Shown here piece by piece: positions 51,317 through 58,439 of a stretch of 64,000 bases of DNA (within the stretch, counting starts at the first letter, position 1; the number at the start of each line of letters is the position of its first letter). Position numbers and translations under genes: made by a program. Source of the DNA: Pseudomonas brassicacearum. Lineage in GTDB: Bacteria; Pseudomonadota; Gammaproteobacteria; Pseudomonadales; Pseudomonadaceae. The stretch is from NCBI RefSeq assembly GCF_009601685.2, contig NZ_CP045701.2, forward strand, positions 4,464,001 to 4,528,000. The letters run 5' to 3'. Below the pieces are notes generated by a model. The model saw only the letters and a program-made list of their open reading frames with translations, was not told the origin of the DNA and made no database searches.

Positions 51317-52465
51317 ATGAAACGTCCCCGCCCTACCCGACGCGCCTGGCTTCTCACCTTCGCCCTGCTTCCGGCCGTGGCCTTCGCCGCGTGGCAAGCG
51401 GTCGCGCCAAGCCGTGCGCCCCTGGTCACCGCGCCCGTCACCCGTGGCGATATCGAAAACAGCGTCACCGCCCTGGGCACCCTGCAACCGCGGCGTTATG
51501 TCGACGTCGGCGCCCAGGCGTCCGGGCAGATCCAGAAGATTCATGTGGAAGCCGGCGACGAGGTGAGCGAAGGCCAGTTGCTGGTGGAAATCGACCCGTC
51601 CACGCAAAAAGCCCGGCTCGACGCCGGGCGTTTTTCAATCGAGAACCTCAAGGCCCAGCTTCAGGAACAGCGCGCCCAGCACGACCTGGCGCAGCAGAAA
51701 TTCCGCCGCCAGCAGCAACTCAAGGCCGGCGGCGCTACCCGTGAGGAAGACGTGCAAACTGCCCAGGCCGAAGTGCGAGCGACCAAGGCGCGCATCGACA
51801 TGTTCCAGGCCCAGATCCGCCAAGCCCAGGCCAACCTGCGCAGCGACGAGGCCGAGCTAGGCTATACGCGCATCTATGCGCCGATGAGCGGCACCGTGGT
51901 CGCCGTCGGTGCCCGGGAAGGCCAGACCCTCAACGCCCAGCAGCAAACCCCGTTGATCCTGCGCATCGCGCGCCTGTCGCCGATGACCGTCTGGGCCGAA
52001 GTCTCGGAAGCCGACATCGGCCACGTCAAACCGGGCATGGTCGCGTACTTCACCACCCTGGCCGGCGGCGCCCGACGCTGGAGCAGCACCGTTCGCCAGA
52101 TCCTCCCGGTGCCGCCACGTCCGCTGGAAGCCAGCCAGGGCGGCAGCCCCAGCGGTGGGCGCAGCGGCAGCGAGCGGGTGGTGCTCTACACCGTCTTGCT
52201 CGACGTCGACAACGCCGACCGCGCGCTGATGACCGACATGACCGCCCAGGTGTTTTTCGTCGCCGCCCAAGCCAAAAACGTGCTGACCGTGCCCATCGCC
52301 GCCTTGCAGGACGCCGGCCAGGTGCGGGTGCTGGCCGACAATGGCGATGTCCAGCCACGCACCGTTCGCACCGGCGTCAGCGATCGACTGCGTACCGAGA
52401 TTGTCGACGGCCTGAGCGAAGGCGACCGGGTGCTGATCGGCCCGGCCAGCGGCAGCGGAGGCTGA
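51317..52465 (+). CDS. pvdR: PvdR, periplasmic adaptor of the PvdRT-OpmQ pyoverdine efflux pump
   Basis: A 382-aa MacA-like membrane-fusion protein joining inner-membrane PvdT to outer-membrane OpmQ. Seen: basic N-terminus then signal/anchor helix (AWLLTFALLPAVAFAAWQAV), lipoyl halves around GAQASGQIQKIHVEAGDEVS and YAPMSGTVVAVGAREGQTLN, and a coiled-coil hairpin at about residues 105-175 (LQEQRAQHDLAQQKFRRQQQ). Start ATG 51317 follows the PvdS box. It touches pvdT (TGAATG), so the three pump genes form one operon. Order fpvI-pvdA / pvdR-pvdT-opmQ matches P. aeruginosa. The pump recycles or exports pyoverdine. Confidence 0.93.
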   Translation: MKRPRPTRRAWLLTFALLPAVAFAAWQAVAPSRAPLVTAPVTRGDIENSVTALGTLQPRRYVDVGAQASGQIQKIHVEAGDEVSEGQLLVEIDPSTQKARLDAGRFSIENLKAQLQEQRAQHDLAQQKFRRQQQLKAGGATREEDVQTAQAEVRATKARIDMFQAQIRQAQANLRSDEAELGYTRIYAPMSGTVVAVGAREGQTLNAQQQTPLILRIARLSPMTVWAEVSEADIGHVKPGMVAYFTTLAGGARRWSSTVRQILPVPPRPLEASQGGSPSGGRSGSERVVLYTVLLDVDNADRALMTDMTAQVFFVAAQAKNVLTVPIAALQDAGQVRVLADNGDVQPRTVRTGVSDRLRTEIVDGLSEGDRVLIGPASGSGG

Positions 52466-54436
52466 ATGAACACGCCCCTGATCGAACTGCGGGACATTCG
52501 CAAGGCCTACGGCGGTGGCGACAGCCCTCGGGTGGAGGTGCTGCGCGGCATCGACTTGTCCATTCACGCCGGGGAGTTCCTGGCGATTGTCGGCGCGTCC
52601 GGCTCTGGCAAATCCACCTTGATGAACATCCTCGGCTGCCTCGACCGCCCCACCAGCGGCGAGTACCGTTTCGCCGGCGAAGACGTCGCCGCCCTGGGCA
52701 GCGACGAACTCGCCTGGCTGCGGCGCGAAGCGTTCGGTTTCGTGTTCCAGGGCTATCACCTGATTCCCTCCGGCACCGCCCAGGAAAACGTCGAGATGCC
52801 GGCCATCTACGCCGGCACCTCGGCCGCCGAGCGCCACGCCCGGGCCTGCGCCCTGCTCGAACGCCTGGGCCTGGCCAGCCGCACCGGCAACCGCCCTCAT
52901 CAACTGTCCGGCGGCCAGCAGCAACGGGTGTCGATTGCCCGGGCATTGATGAACGGCGGCCACATCATCCTCGCCGACGAACCCACCGGCGCCCTCGACA
53001 GCCAGAGCGGCATCGAAGTCATGGCCTTGCTCGACGAACTGGCGAGCCAGGGCCATGTGGTGATCCTGATCACCCACGACCGCGAAGTGGCGGCCCGGGC
53101 CAAGCGCATCATCGAGATCCGCGACGGGCTGATCATCAGCGACAGCGCCAACGCTTTGCCGAGCGAGGTGCCAGCCAACCCAAAGGCACTGCAAGCCGTG
53201 GACCTGCGCCAGCGCCTGAGTGCCGGCAGCGAACACAACGGCGCCTGGAAAGGTGAGCTGGTGGACGCGGTACAGGCGGCGTGGCGGGTGATGTGGATCA
53301 ATCGCTTTCGCACCGCCCTGACGCTACTGGGCATCGTCATCGGCGTGGCCTCGGTGGTGGTCATGCTGGCCGTGGGCGAAGGCAGCAAGCGCCAGGTCAT
53401 GGCCCAGATGGGCGCCTTCGGCTCGAACATCATCTACCTCAACGGCACCGCGCCCAACCCGCGCGCCGCCAAGGGCATCATCAGCGAGTACGACCTGGCC
53501 GCCCTCGCCGCCCTGCCCGAAGTGCAACGGATCATGCCGGTCAACGGTGCCAACGCCAACGTGCGCTTCGGCAACCTCGACCACACCAGCTACGTCGGCG
53601 GCAACGACACCAATTTCCCGACCATCTTCAATTGGCCGGTGGCTCAGGGCAGCTACTTCAGTGAGGCCGACGAACGCAGCGCCGCGGCGGTGGCGGTGAT
53701 CGGCCACAAGGTCCGGCAAAAACTGCTCAAGGATGTCGCCGACCCCATCGGTCGCTACATCCTGATCGAGAACGTGCCGTTCCAAGTGGTCGGCGTACTG
53801 GCCGAGAAAGGCGCCAGCTCCGGGGATTCGGACGCCGACAATCGCGTCGCCATCCCTTATTCCGCCGCCAGTGTGCGGCTGTTCGGCACGCGGCATCCCG
53901 AGTATGTGGTGATCGCCGCCAAGGACGCGGGCAAGGTCAAGCAGGCCGAGCAGGCCGTCTCGCGGACGCTGTTGCGCCTGCACGACGGCAAGCAGGATTT
54001 CGAACTGACCAACAACGCCGCGATGATCCAGGCCGAGGCGCGCACCCAGGGCACACTGTCGCTGATGCTCGGCGCCATCGCCGCGATTTCACTGTTGGTG
54101 GGTGGCATCGGCGTGATGAACATCATGCTCATGACCGTGCGCGAACGCACCCGCGAGATCGGCATCCGAATGGCCACCGGCGCCCGCCAGCGCGACATCC
54201 TGCGCCAGTTTCTCACCGAAGCGGTGATGCTCTCGGTGGTCGGCGGGCTCGCTGGCATCGGCCTGGCCTTGCTGGTGGGCGGCGCGTTACTGCTGGGCAA
54301 GATCGCCGTGGCCTTCGAATGGCTGGCGGTGTTCGGCGCCTTCGGTTGCGCGCTGGTCACCGGCGTCGTCTTCGGTTTCATGCCGGCCCGCAAGGCCGCC
54401 CGCCTCGACCCGGTCGCGGCCCTCACCAGTGAATGA
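52466..54436 (+). CDS. pvdT: PvdT, MacB-type ABC transporter of the pyoverdine efflux pump
   Basis: A 656-aa fused ABC transporter. N-terminal ATPase: Walker [16 protein letters not shown], signature [16 protein letters not shown], Walker [16 protein letters not shown], and H-loop [11 protein letters not shown]-terminal MacB membrane part: TM1 near [20 protein letters not shown], a large periplasmic domain, and three closing helices ([20 protein letters not shown]). It works with PvdR and OpmQ. It starts immediately after pvdR and overlaps the region before opmQ. Confidence 0.95.
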   Translation: MNTPLIELRDIRKAYGGGDSPRVEVLRGIDLSIHAGEFLAIVGASGSGKSTLMNILGCLDRPTSGEYRFAGEDVAALGSDELAWLRREAFGFVFQGYHLIPSGTAQENVEMPAIYAGTSAAERHARACALLERLGLASRTGNRPHQLSGGQQQRVSIARALMNGGHIILADEPTGALDSQSGIEVMALLDELASQGHVVILITHDREVAARAKRIIEIRDGLIISDSANALPSEVPANPKALQAVDLRQRLSAGSEHNGAWKGELVDAVQAAWRVMWINRFRTALTLLGIVIGVASVVVMLAVGEGSKRQVMAQMGAFGSNIIYLNGTAPNPRAAKGIISEYDLAALAALPEVQRIMPVNGANANVRFGNLDHTSYVGGNDTNFPTIFNWPVAQGSYFSEADERSAAAVAVIGHKVRQKLLKDVADPIGRYILIENVPFQVVGVLAEKGASSGDSDADNRVAIPYSAASVRLFGTRHPEYVVIAAKDAGKVKQAEQAVSRTLLRLHDGKQDFELTNNAAMIQAEARTQGTLSLMLGAIAAISLLVGGIGVMNIMLMTVRERTREIGIRMATGARQRDILRQFLTEAVMLSVVGGLAGIGLALLVGGALLLGKIAVAFEWLAVFGAFGCALVTGVVFGFMPARKAARLDPVAALTSE

Positions 54437-54446
54437 ACCCCACGCT

Positions 54447-55841
54447 ATGAAAGTCCACCTGACCCTCCTGGCCGCCAGTCTTTTACTGGTGGCCTGCGGC
54501 ACCCCCTTGTCGGCACCGGACAGCGGCCTCCAACCACCACCGGCCTGGCAGAACCTCGATACGCCCGGCGCCCGAGCGGATAACCAGCAATGGTGGACGC
54601 ACTTCGGCAGCCCGCAATTGAACCGCTTGATCGAGCAAGCGCGCCTGGACAGCCACGACCTGGCCGCCGCCATGGCCCGGGTGCGCCAGGCCCAGGCCAG
54701 CGCGGTGATCGCTGGCGCGCCATTGCTGCCAGCGGTCACAGCCGGGCTCAACGGCAACCGCCAGCAATTGCTGCGCGGCAAGGGCTACAGCCAACTGGAC
54801 GTCAACCGGGACAACCGCACCATCGACTACTACGACGCCAACCTCAGTGCCACTTATGAGCTGGATTTCTGGGGTGGCAAACGGGCGGCCCGGGACAGTG
54901 CGCTGAAGACACTGTCGGCCAGCCAGTTCGACCGCGCGACCGTGGAATTGACCCTGCTCAGTGGCGTCGCCAACAGCTACACCCAGGCGTTGTCCTTGCG
55001 CGAGCAACAGCGCATCGCCGAACAGAACCTGGCCAACGCCCAACGCGTGCTCGACCTGGTGCAGACCCGCTACGACGCCGGCAGCGCCACGGCCCTGGAA
55101 CTGTCCCAGCAAAAAAGCCTGGTGGCGGCCCAGCAACGCCGCTTGCCCCAAGTGCAGCAACAAGCCAGCGAGGCGTTGATCACCCTGGCGACGCTGTTGG
55201 GGCAACCGGTGCAGTCGCTCACACTCGACGATGAAAACTTCGATCGTCTGCACTGGCCGGCCATCGATGCCGGGGTGCCCAGCGAACTGCTGCGCCGTCG
55301 CCCGGACATCGCCGCCGCCGAAGCCCGCCTGGCCGCCGCCCAAGCCGACATCACCGTCGCCCGCGCCGCCATGCTGCCCAGCGTGACCCTGGGCCTGAGC
55401 CTCGCCACCGGCGCCGACATCGCCGACCAGTTGCTGCGCAACAACGTCTACAACCTCGGCGCCGGCCTGGCCGCGCCGATCTTCAACAACGGCCGCCTGA
55501 AGGCCGAACGAGACAGAACCACCGCCCGCCAAGAGGAACTGCTGGAGCTCTACCGCGCCGCCATCATCAACGGCTTCGCCGACGTCGAAAAAGCCCTGAA
55601 CGGCATCAACGGCCTGGACCGCCAACGGCAGTGGCAAAGCGAAGAACTGCACCAGGCCCAGACCGCCTTCGACATCGCCCAACGCCGCTACCAGGCCGGC
55701 GCCGAAGACCTGCTCACCGTACTGGAAACCCAACGCACGCTGTATGCCGCCCAGGACATGAACGTGCAATTGCGATTGGCGCGAGTGCAGGCGAGCGTGG
55801 CGTTGTACAAGGCGTTGGGTGGGGGTTGGCGGGCGATGTAA
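54447..55841 (+). CDS. opmQ: OpmQ, TolC-type outer-membrane lipoprotein of the pyoverdine pump
   Basis: A 464-aa RND/MacAB outer-membrane factor, here a lipoprotein: signal peptide with lipobox LLLVACG, Cys 17. Seen: DNQQWWTHFGSPQLNRLIEQ, paired outer-membrane-efflux domains (LSATYELDFWGGKRAARDSA; IAPIFNNGRLKAERDRTTAR-type AAPIFNNGRLKAERDRT), and repeat helices RQEELLELYRAAIINGFADV. Start ATG 54447 makes the lipoprotein signal; an upstream GTG (54429) would overlap pvdT. It closes the pump operon and is followed by the accessory insert. Confidence 0.92.
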   Translation: MKVHLTLLAASLLLVACGTPLSAPDSGLQPPPAWQNLDTPGARADNQQWWTHFGSPQLNRLIEQARLDSHDLAAAMARVRQAQASAVIAGAPLLPAVTAGLNGNRQQLLRGKGYSQLDVNRDNRTIDYYDANLSATYELDFWGGKRAARDSALKTLSASQFDRATVELTLLSGVANSYTQALSLREQQRIAEQNLANAQRVLDLVQTRYDAGSATALELSQQKSLVAAQQRRLPQVQQQASEALITLATLLGQPVQSLTLDDENFDRLHWPAIDAGVPSELLRRRPDIAAAEARLAAAQADITVARAAMLPSVTLGLSLATGADIADQLLRNNVYNLGAGLAAPIFNNGRLKAERDRTTARQEELLELYRAAIINGFADVEKALNGINGLDRQRQWQSEELHQAQTAFDIAQRRYQAGAEDLLTVLETQRTLYAAQDMNVQLRLARVQASVALYKALGGGWRAM

Positions 55842-55891
55842 GCCACGCCACGCCCACAAGACACGTAATACAGTGTGACTTGGGTTATCCC

Positions 55892-55980
55892 CTGTGGGAG
55901 CAAGGCTTGCCCGCGATGCAGGCGACACGGTTTCAGGAGAACCGAGGTGCCTGCATCGCGGGCAAGCCTTGCTCCCACAG
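55892..55980. repeat. Type B repeat, start of duplicated unit 1
   Basis: Inverted arms ctgtgggagcaaggcttgcc and gggcaagccttgctcccaca with an 11-bp-longer spacer than usual. The same element recurs at 56741, so it is part of the tandem duplication. Confidence 0.85.
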
Positions 55981-56155
55981 ATCCATCGTCTAGCCACAAA
56001 CAGTGCTCGGCTTTGGCTCTGTTTATCCGGCCATGTAGGACTCCCGAGCGAGGCTACGTTGCCTTGCGTCATTGCCTACAACTACGCCAGAATCCGCCGG
56101 CTTGTGCGCTTGGCACCCCATCGATAACTTGTTTCCCGTCACTGCCCATCAGTGA

Positions 56156-56330
56156 TCGGGTCTGCAAGCCCGACGAAATACCAGGCGCATAGCCACAAGC
56201 CAATCGACACATCCGTGTCGCTCAATGGCGGCTGTGTGCGGGAGACCTTCGGGTCTGCCGGGTTCCTGGTTTCCCGGTCTTGCAGACCCGCGCATAGCTG
56301 CCACCCATCATCTGCAAGTGATGTATGGCA
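56156..56330 (+). ncRNA. Structured leader of MFKITPNPP gene 1
   Basis: Predicted by eye. Hairpin P1 TCGGG-TCTGCAAG-CCCGA (56156-56173). Hairpin P2 CGACAC-ATCC-GTGTCG (56205-56220). A 16-bp stem P3 GGCGGCTGTGTGCGGG (56227-56242) with CCCGCGCATAGCTGCC (56287-56302). Inside it is a UUCG hairpin AGACC-TTCG-GGTCT (56243-56256) and CCGGG-N10-CCCGG (56258-56277). The last hairpin is CATCA-TCTGCAAG-TGATG (56306-56323), with the same loop as P1. CTTGCAGACCCG (56279-56290) is the perfect complement of P1's CGGGTCTGCAAG. An AGGAG ribosome site follows. Confidence 0.7.
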
Positions 56331-56359
56331 GCGCCCTTTGGATAATCAGGAGCTGCACC

Positions 56360-56686
56360 ATGTTCAAGATCACTCCCAATCCCCCCGAAGACGAGTCCAA
56401 AAAACTCAACGAAGCCGCCGACCGCGCCCTCGCCTTTTACCTCGACCCCAAACCCGGAAAACCCGACTCGTCCCCCGGACAGTTGTTCATCGTGGCGCAA
56501 GACGCGGACATGGAATGTCTATTGGCCAACCTCAGCGAAACCCTCGCCTCGGTCAATGTCATGGCCAACGAACTGTCCTTTGATCTGGAAGGCGCGCAAC
56601 GAAGTTTTGCCCTGGGCATCCAGCAGATGGTCGAGCTGAGCGAGCTATTGGCGAACCGCGCCCTGGACATCGCCGCGCCGCGATAA
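56360..56686 (+). CDS. Small Pseudomonas-type protein, MFKITPNPP family (copy 1)
   Basis: A 108-aa protein starting MFKITPNPPEDESKKLNEAA. An acidic/proline-rich N-terminus is followed by helices: LNEAADRALAFYLDPKP, LFIVAQDADMECLLANLSET, then ASVNVMANELSFDLEGAQRS, and IQQMVELSELLANRALDIAA. No membrane segment or signal is visible. I recall similar proteins annotated as a domain of unknown function (DUF6124) in pseudomonads, but this is memory, not a search. ATG 56360 follows AGGAG. The gene lies inside a tandem repeat and behind a folded leader. Copy 2 differs at only four residues (G/E, I/T, A/S, S/A). Confidence 0.85.
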   Translation: MFKITPNPPEDESKKLNEAADRALAFYLDPKPGKPDSSPGQLFIVAQDADMECLLANLSETLASVNVMANELSFDLEGAQRSFALGIQQMVELSELLANRALDIAAPR

Positions 56687-56740
56687 GCGCTCTCCTCCCT
56701 TCACGCCCAGTGACAAATGAAGGGGAGGGAAACTTATCCC

Positions 56741-56828
56741 CTGTGGGAGCAAGGCTTGCCCGCGATGAAGTCGACACGGTTTCCGGAGACCGAGGTGCCT
56801 GCATCGCGGGCAAGCCTTGCTCCCACAG
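56741..56828. repeat. Type B repeat, start of duplicated unit 2
   Basis: Same arms as the element at 55892. It is followed by about 130 bp nearly identical to unit 1 (gatccatcgtctagccacaa onward). Confidence 0.85.
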
Positions 56829-57001
56829 ATCCATCGTCTAGCCACAAATAGTGTTCGGCTTTGGCTCTGTTTATCAGGCCATGTAGGACTCCCGAGCGAG
56901 GCTACGTCGCCTTGCGTCATTGCCTACAACTGCGCCAGAATCCGCCGGCTTGTGCGCTTGGCTTGTGGCTTTTACTGTTCTCAGGTCGCTGATTTCAGCG
57001 A

Positions 57002-57180
57002 TCGGGTTTGGTAGCCCGCGAGTCAACTAGGCGCAAGCGCCACCTTCTACAGATGCTCTCTCGCGTCTGTGTCATGGTGGCCGTGCGCAGGGCGTCTTCG
57101 GGCGCGCCGGGTTCCTAGTGCTCCGGTCTACCAACCCGCGTACGGCCGCCACCCAATCGTTTGGTAGCGATGGTGTCGGC
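57002..57180 (+). ncRNA. Structured leader of MFKITPNPP gene 2
   Basis: Same architecture as the leader at 56156 but with different sequence. P1 TCGGG-TTTGGTAG-CCCG (57002-57018). P2 CAGATGC-TCTCTC-GCGTCTG (57050-57069). P3 GGTGGCCGTGCGCAGG (57076-57091) with CCCGCGTACGGCCGCC (57135-57150), one A-C mismatch. UUCG hairpin GCGTC-TTCG-GGCGC (57092-57105). Last hairpin ATCG-TTTGGTAG-CGAT (57156-57171), with the P1 loop repeated. CTACCAACCCG (57128-57138) complements the loop plus the CGGG stem with one base missing. Folds were judged by eye. Confidence 0.7.
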
Positions 57181-57209
57181 TCCTGAAAATCAATACTAGG
57201 AGTTACACC

Positions 57210-57536
57210 ATGTTCAAGATCACCCCCAATCCCCCCGAAGACGAGTCCAAAAAACTCAACGAAGCCGCCGACCGCGCCCTCGCCTTTTACCTCGATCCCA
57301 AACCCGAAAAACCCGACTCGTCCCCCGGACAGTTGTTCACCGTGGCGCAAGACTCGGACATGGAATGTCTATTGGCCAACCTCAGCGAAACCCTCGCCTC
57401 GGTCAATGTCATGGCCAACGAACTGGCCTTTGATCTGGAAGGCGCGCAACGAAGTTTTGCCCTGGGCATCCAGCAGATGGTCGAGCTGAGTGAGCTGCTG
57501 GCGAACCGTGCCCTGGACATCGCCGCGCCGCGATAA
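57210..57536 (+). CDS. Small Pseudomonas-type protein, MFKITPNPP family (copy 2)
   Basis: A 108-aa protein, 104 residues identical to copy 1, with KPEKPDSSPGQLFTVAQDSD in the variable part. Same helical pattern and same ribosome site spacing (AGGAGTTACACC before ATG). It lies behind the second leader. Codon use and GC match the neighbours, so recent transfer cannot be told from composition. It is the source of the broken third copy, which shares its KPEKP, T and S variants. Confidence 0.85.
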   Translation: MFKITPNPPEDESKKLNEAADRALAFYLDPKPEKPDSSPGQLFTVAQDSDMECLLANLSETLASVNVMANELAFDLEGAQRSFALGIQQMVELSELLANRALDIAAPR

Positions 57537-57567
57537 GTACCCGCGTCATTGTGCAGGGCTACGTCCC

Positions 57568-57703
57568 GTAGGAGCTGACGAGTGCAACGAGGCTGCGATC
57601 TTTCCCCTGACGCTTGAGTCCCAAGCGTCAGATCAAAAGATCGCAGCCTTCGGCAGCTCCTACAGGGTACAGCCCAGCGGGAGCAAGCTCCCTCGCCACA
57701 AAA
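57568..57703. repeat. Type C element joined to a type A right end
   Basis: gtaggagctgacgagtgcaa ... tttcccctgacgcttgagtc ... aagatcgcagccttcggcag, ctcctacag, then cagcccagcgggagcaagct ending ccctcgccacaa. It is in the accessory insert, after copy 2. Confidence 0.82.
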
Positions 57704-57728
57704 GCAGCCATCTATACAGCCCGAGTTT

Positions 57729-57838
57729 GATCGTTCCCACGCTCCGCGTGGGAATGCCTCTATGGACGCTCTGCGTTCGGCTCTTTGGGACGCGGAGCGT
57801 CCCTGGCTGCGTTTCCCACGCGGAGCGTGGGAACGATC
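57729..57838. repeat. 110-bp palindromic element (gatcgttcccacgc family)
   Basis: Terminal inverted repeats gatcgttcccacgctccgcg and cgcggagcgtgggaacgatc are perfect complements. The inner part holds ctctgcgttcgg and gacgcggagcgtccc hairpins. It is inserted at the 5' edge of the broken third gene copy. Such elements are familiar in Pseudomonas; no transposase is encoded. Confidence 0.85.
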
Positions 57839-57841
57839 AGT

Positions 57842-57962
57842 AAACCCGAAAAACCCGACTCGTCCCCCGGCCAGTTGTTCACCGTGGCGCAAGACTCGGA
57901 CATGGAATGTCTATTGGCCAACCTCAGCGAACCGCGCCCTGGACATCGCCGCGCCACGATAA
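57842..57962 (+). pseudogene. Broken third copy of the MFKITPNPP gene
   Basis: Starts abruptly within the gene at aaacccgaaaaacccgactc (KPEKPDSS of copy 2) just after the 110-bp palindrome. It matches copy 2 to ...ANLSE, then jumps at about 57927 to ...RALDIAAPR, losing about 117 bp. The junction lies at a shared GCGAA, so the deletion may have used that microhomology. It shifts the frame. It has no leader or start codon. Confidence 0.85.
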
Positions 57963-58034
57963 AGTCCCGCACCGCAACCCCCTCGCCACATACCAGTGTT
58001 CGACTTAAGTCCGGTGGATGTTCGCAGGGATAAG

Positions 58035-58337
58035 CTAGTTTGGCGGCGGCACCTTGAGCGCTGCCGTCGCCAGCTCGATCAGTGCCTGCTTGTCGTATTC
58101 GTCCACGTCGTTATCGCCATCGATGTCGCCATGGATCGAGACCTTGTCCAAAGGTCCATCGGGCTTCGTCCTGGAGACGCGAACGCTGTAGGAGGCCACG
58201 ATCGAGTCGGAAAAATCCTTACTCGGGTCGTCGTCAACGAAGCCCGTCATGCGGGTGACAAAATCGATTTTGACCGCACGATAGGTTTCGCCCGTTTTTT
58301 CAGCCAGCGTGACCAAGATACCTTTGCTGGTTTCCAT
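58035..58337 (-). CDS. Hypothetical protein with dockerin-like Ca2+-binding motif
   Basis: A 100-aa protein. The C-terminal segment reads HGDIDGDNDVDEYDKQALIE, a DxDxDxxVDxxD loop like one half of a dockerin or EF-hand. The N-terminal 60 residues form an unrecognised beta-rich part (GILVTLAEKTGETYRAVKID). No signal peptide. Start ATG 58337 follows GGAGGA with a 6-nt spacing; an upstream in-frame ATG is poorer. It may be an accessory cargo gene. Confidence 0.7.
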   Translation of the reverse strand: METSKGILVTLAEKTGETYRAVKIDFVTRMTGFVDDDPSKDFSDSIVASYSVRVSRTKPDGPLDKVSIHGDIDGDNDVDEYDKQALIELATAALKVPPPN

Positions 58338-58439
58338 TTGAAGTCCTCCAATGATCATCGCACTGGAGCAACGTACTCTCTACAACAGACCGCGTCTGCT
58401 GTAAGAACTAACAGGTCGATCCGGAAAAGCTGGCTGAGC

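Noticed and set aside
56115..57209. Folded leaders considered as retron or bridge-RNA elements
   Set aside because: No reverse transcriptase or IS110-type recombinase lies nearby; the downstream proteins are too small and unlike either. The idea is kept only as a structural analogy.
57762..57962. 66-codon frame spanning the 110-bp palindrome and gene fragment
   Set aside because: It is an accidental fusion of repeat sequence with a broken gene; no ribosome site.
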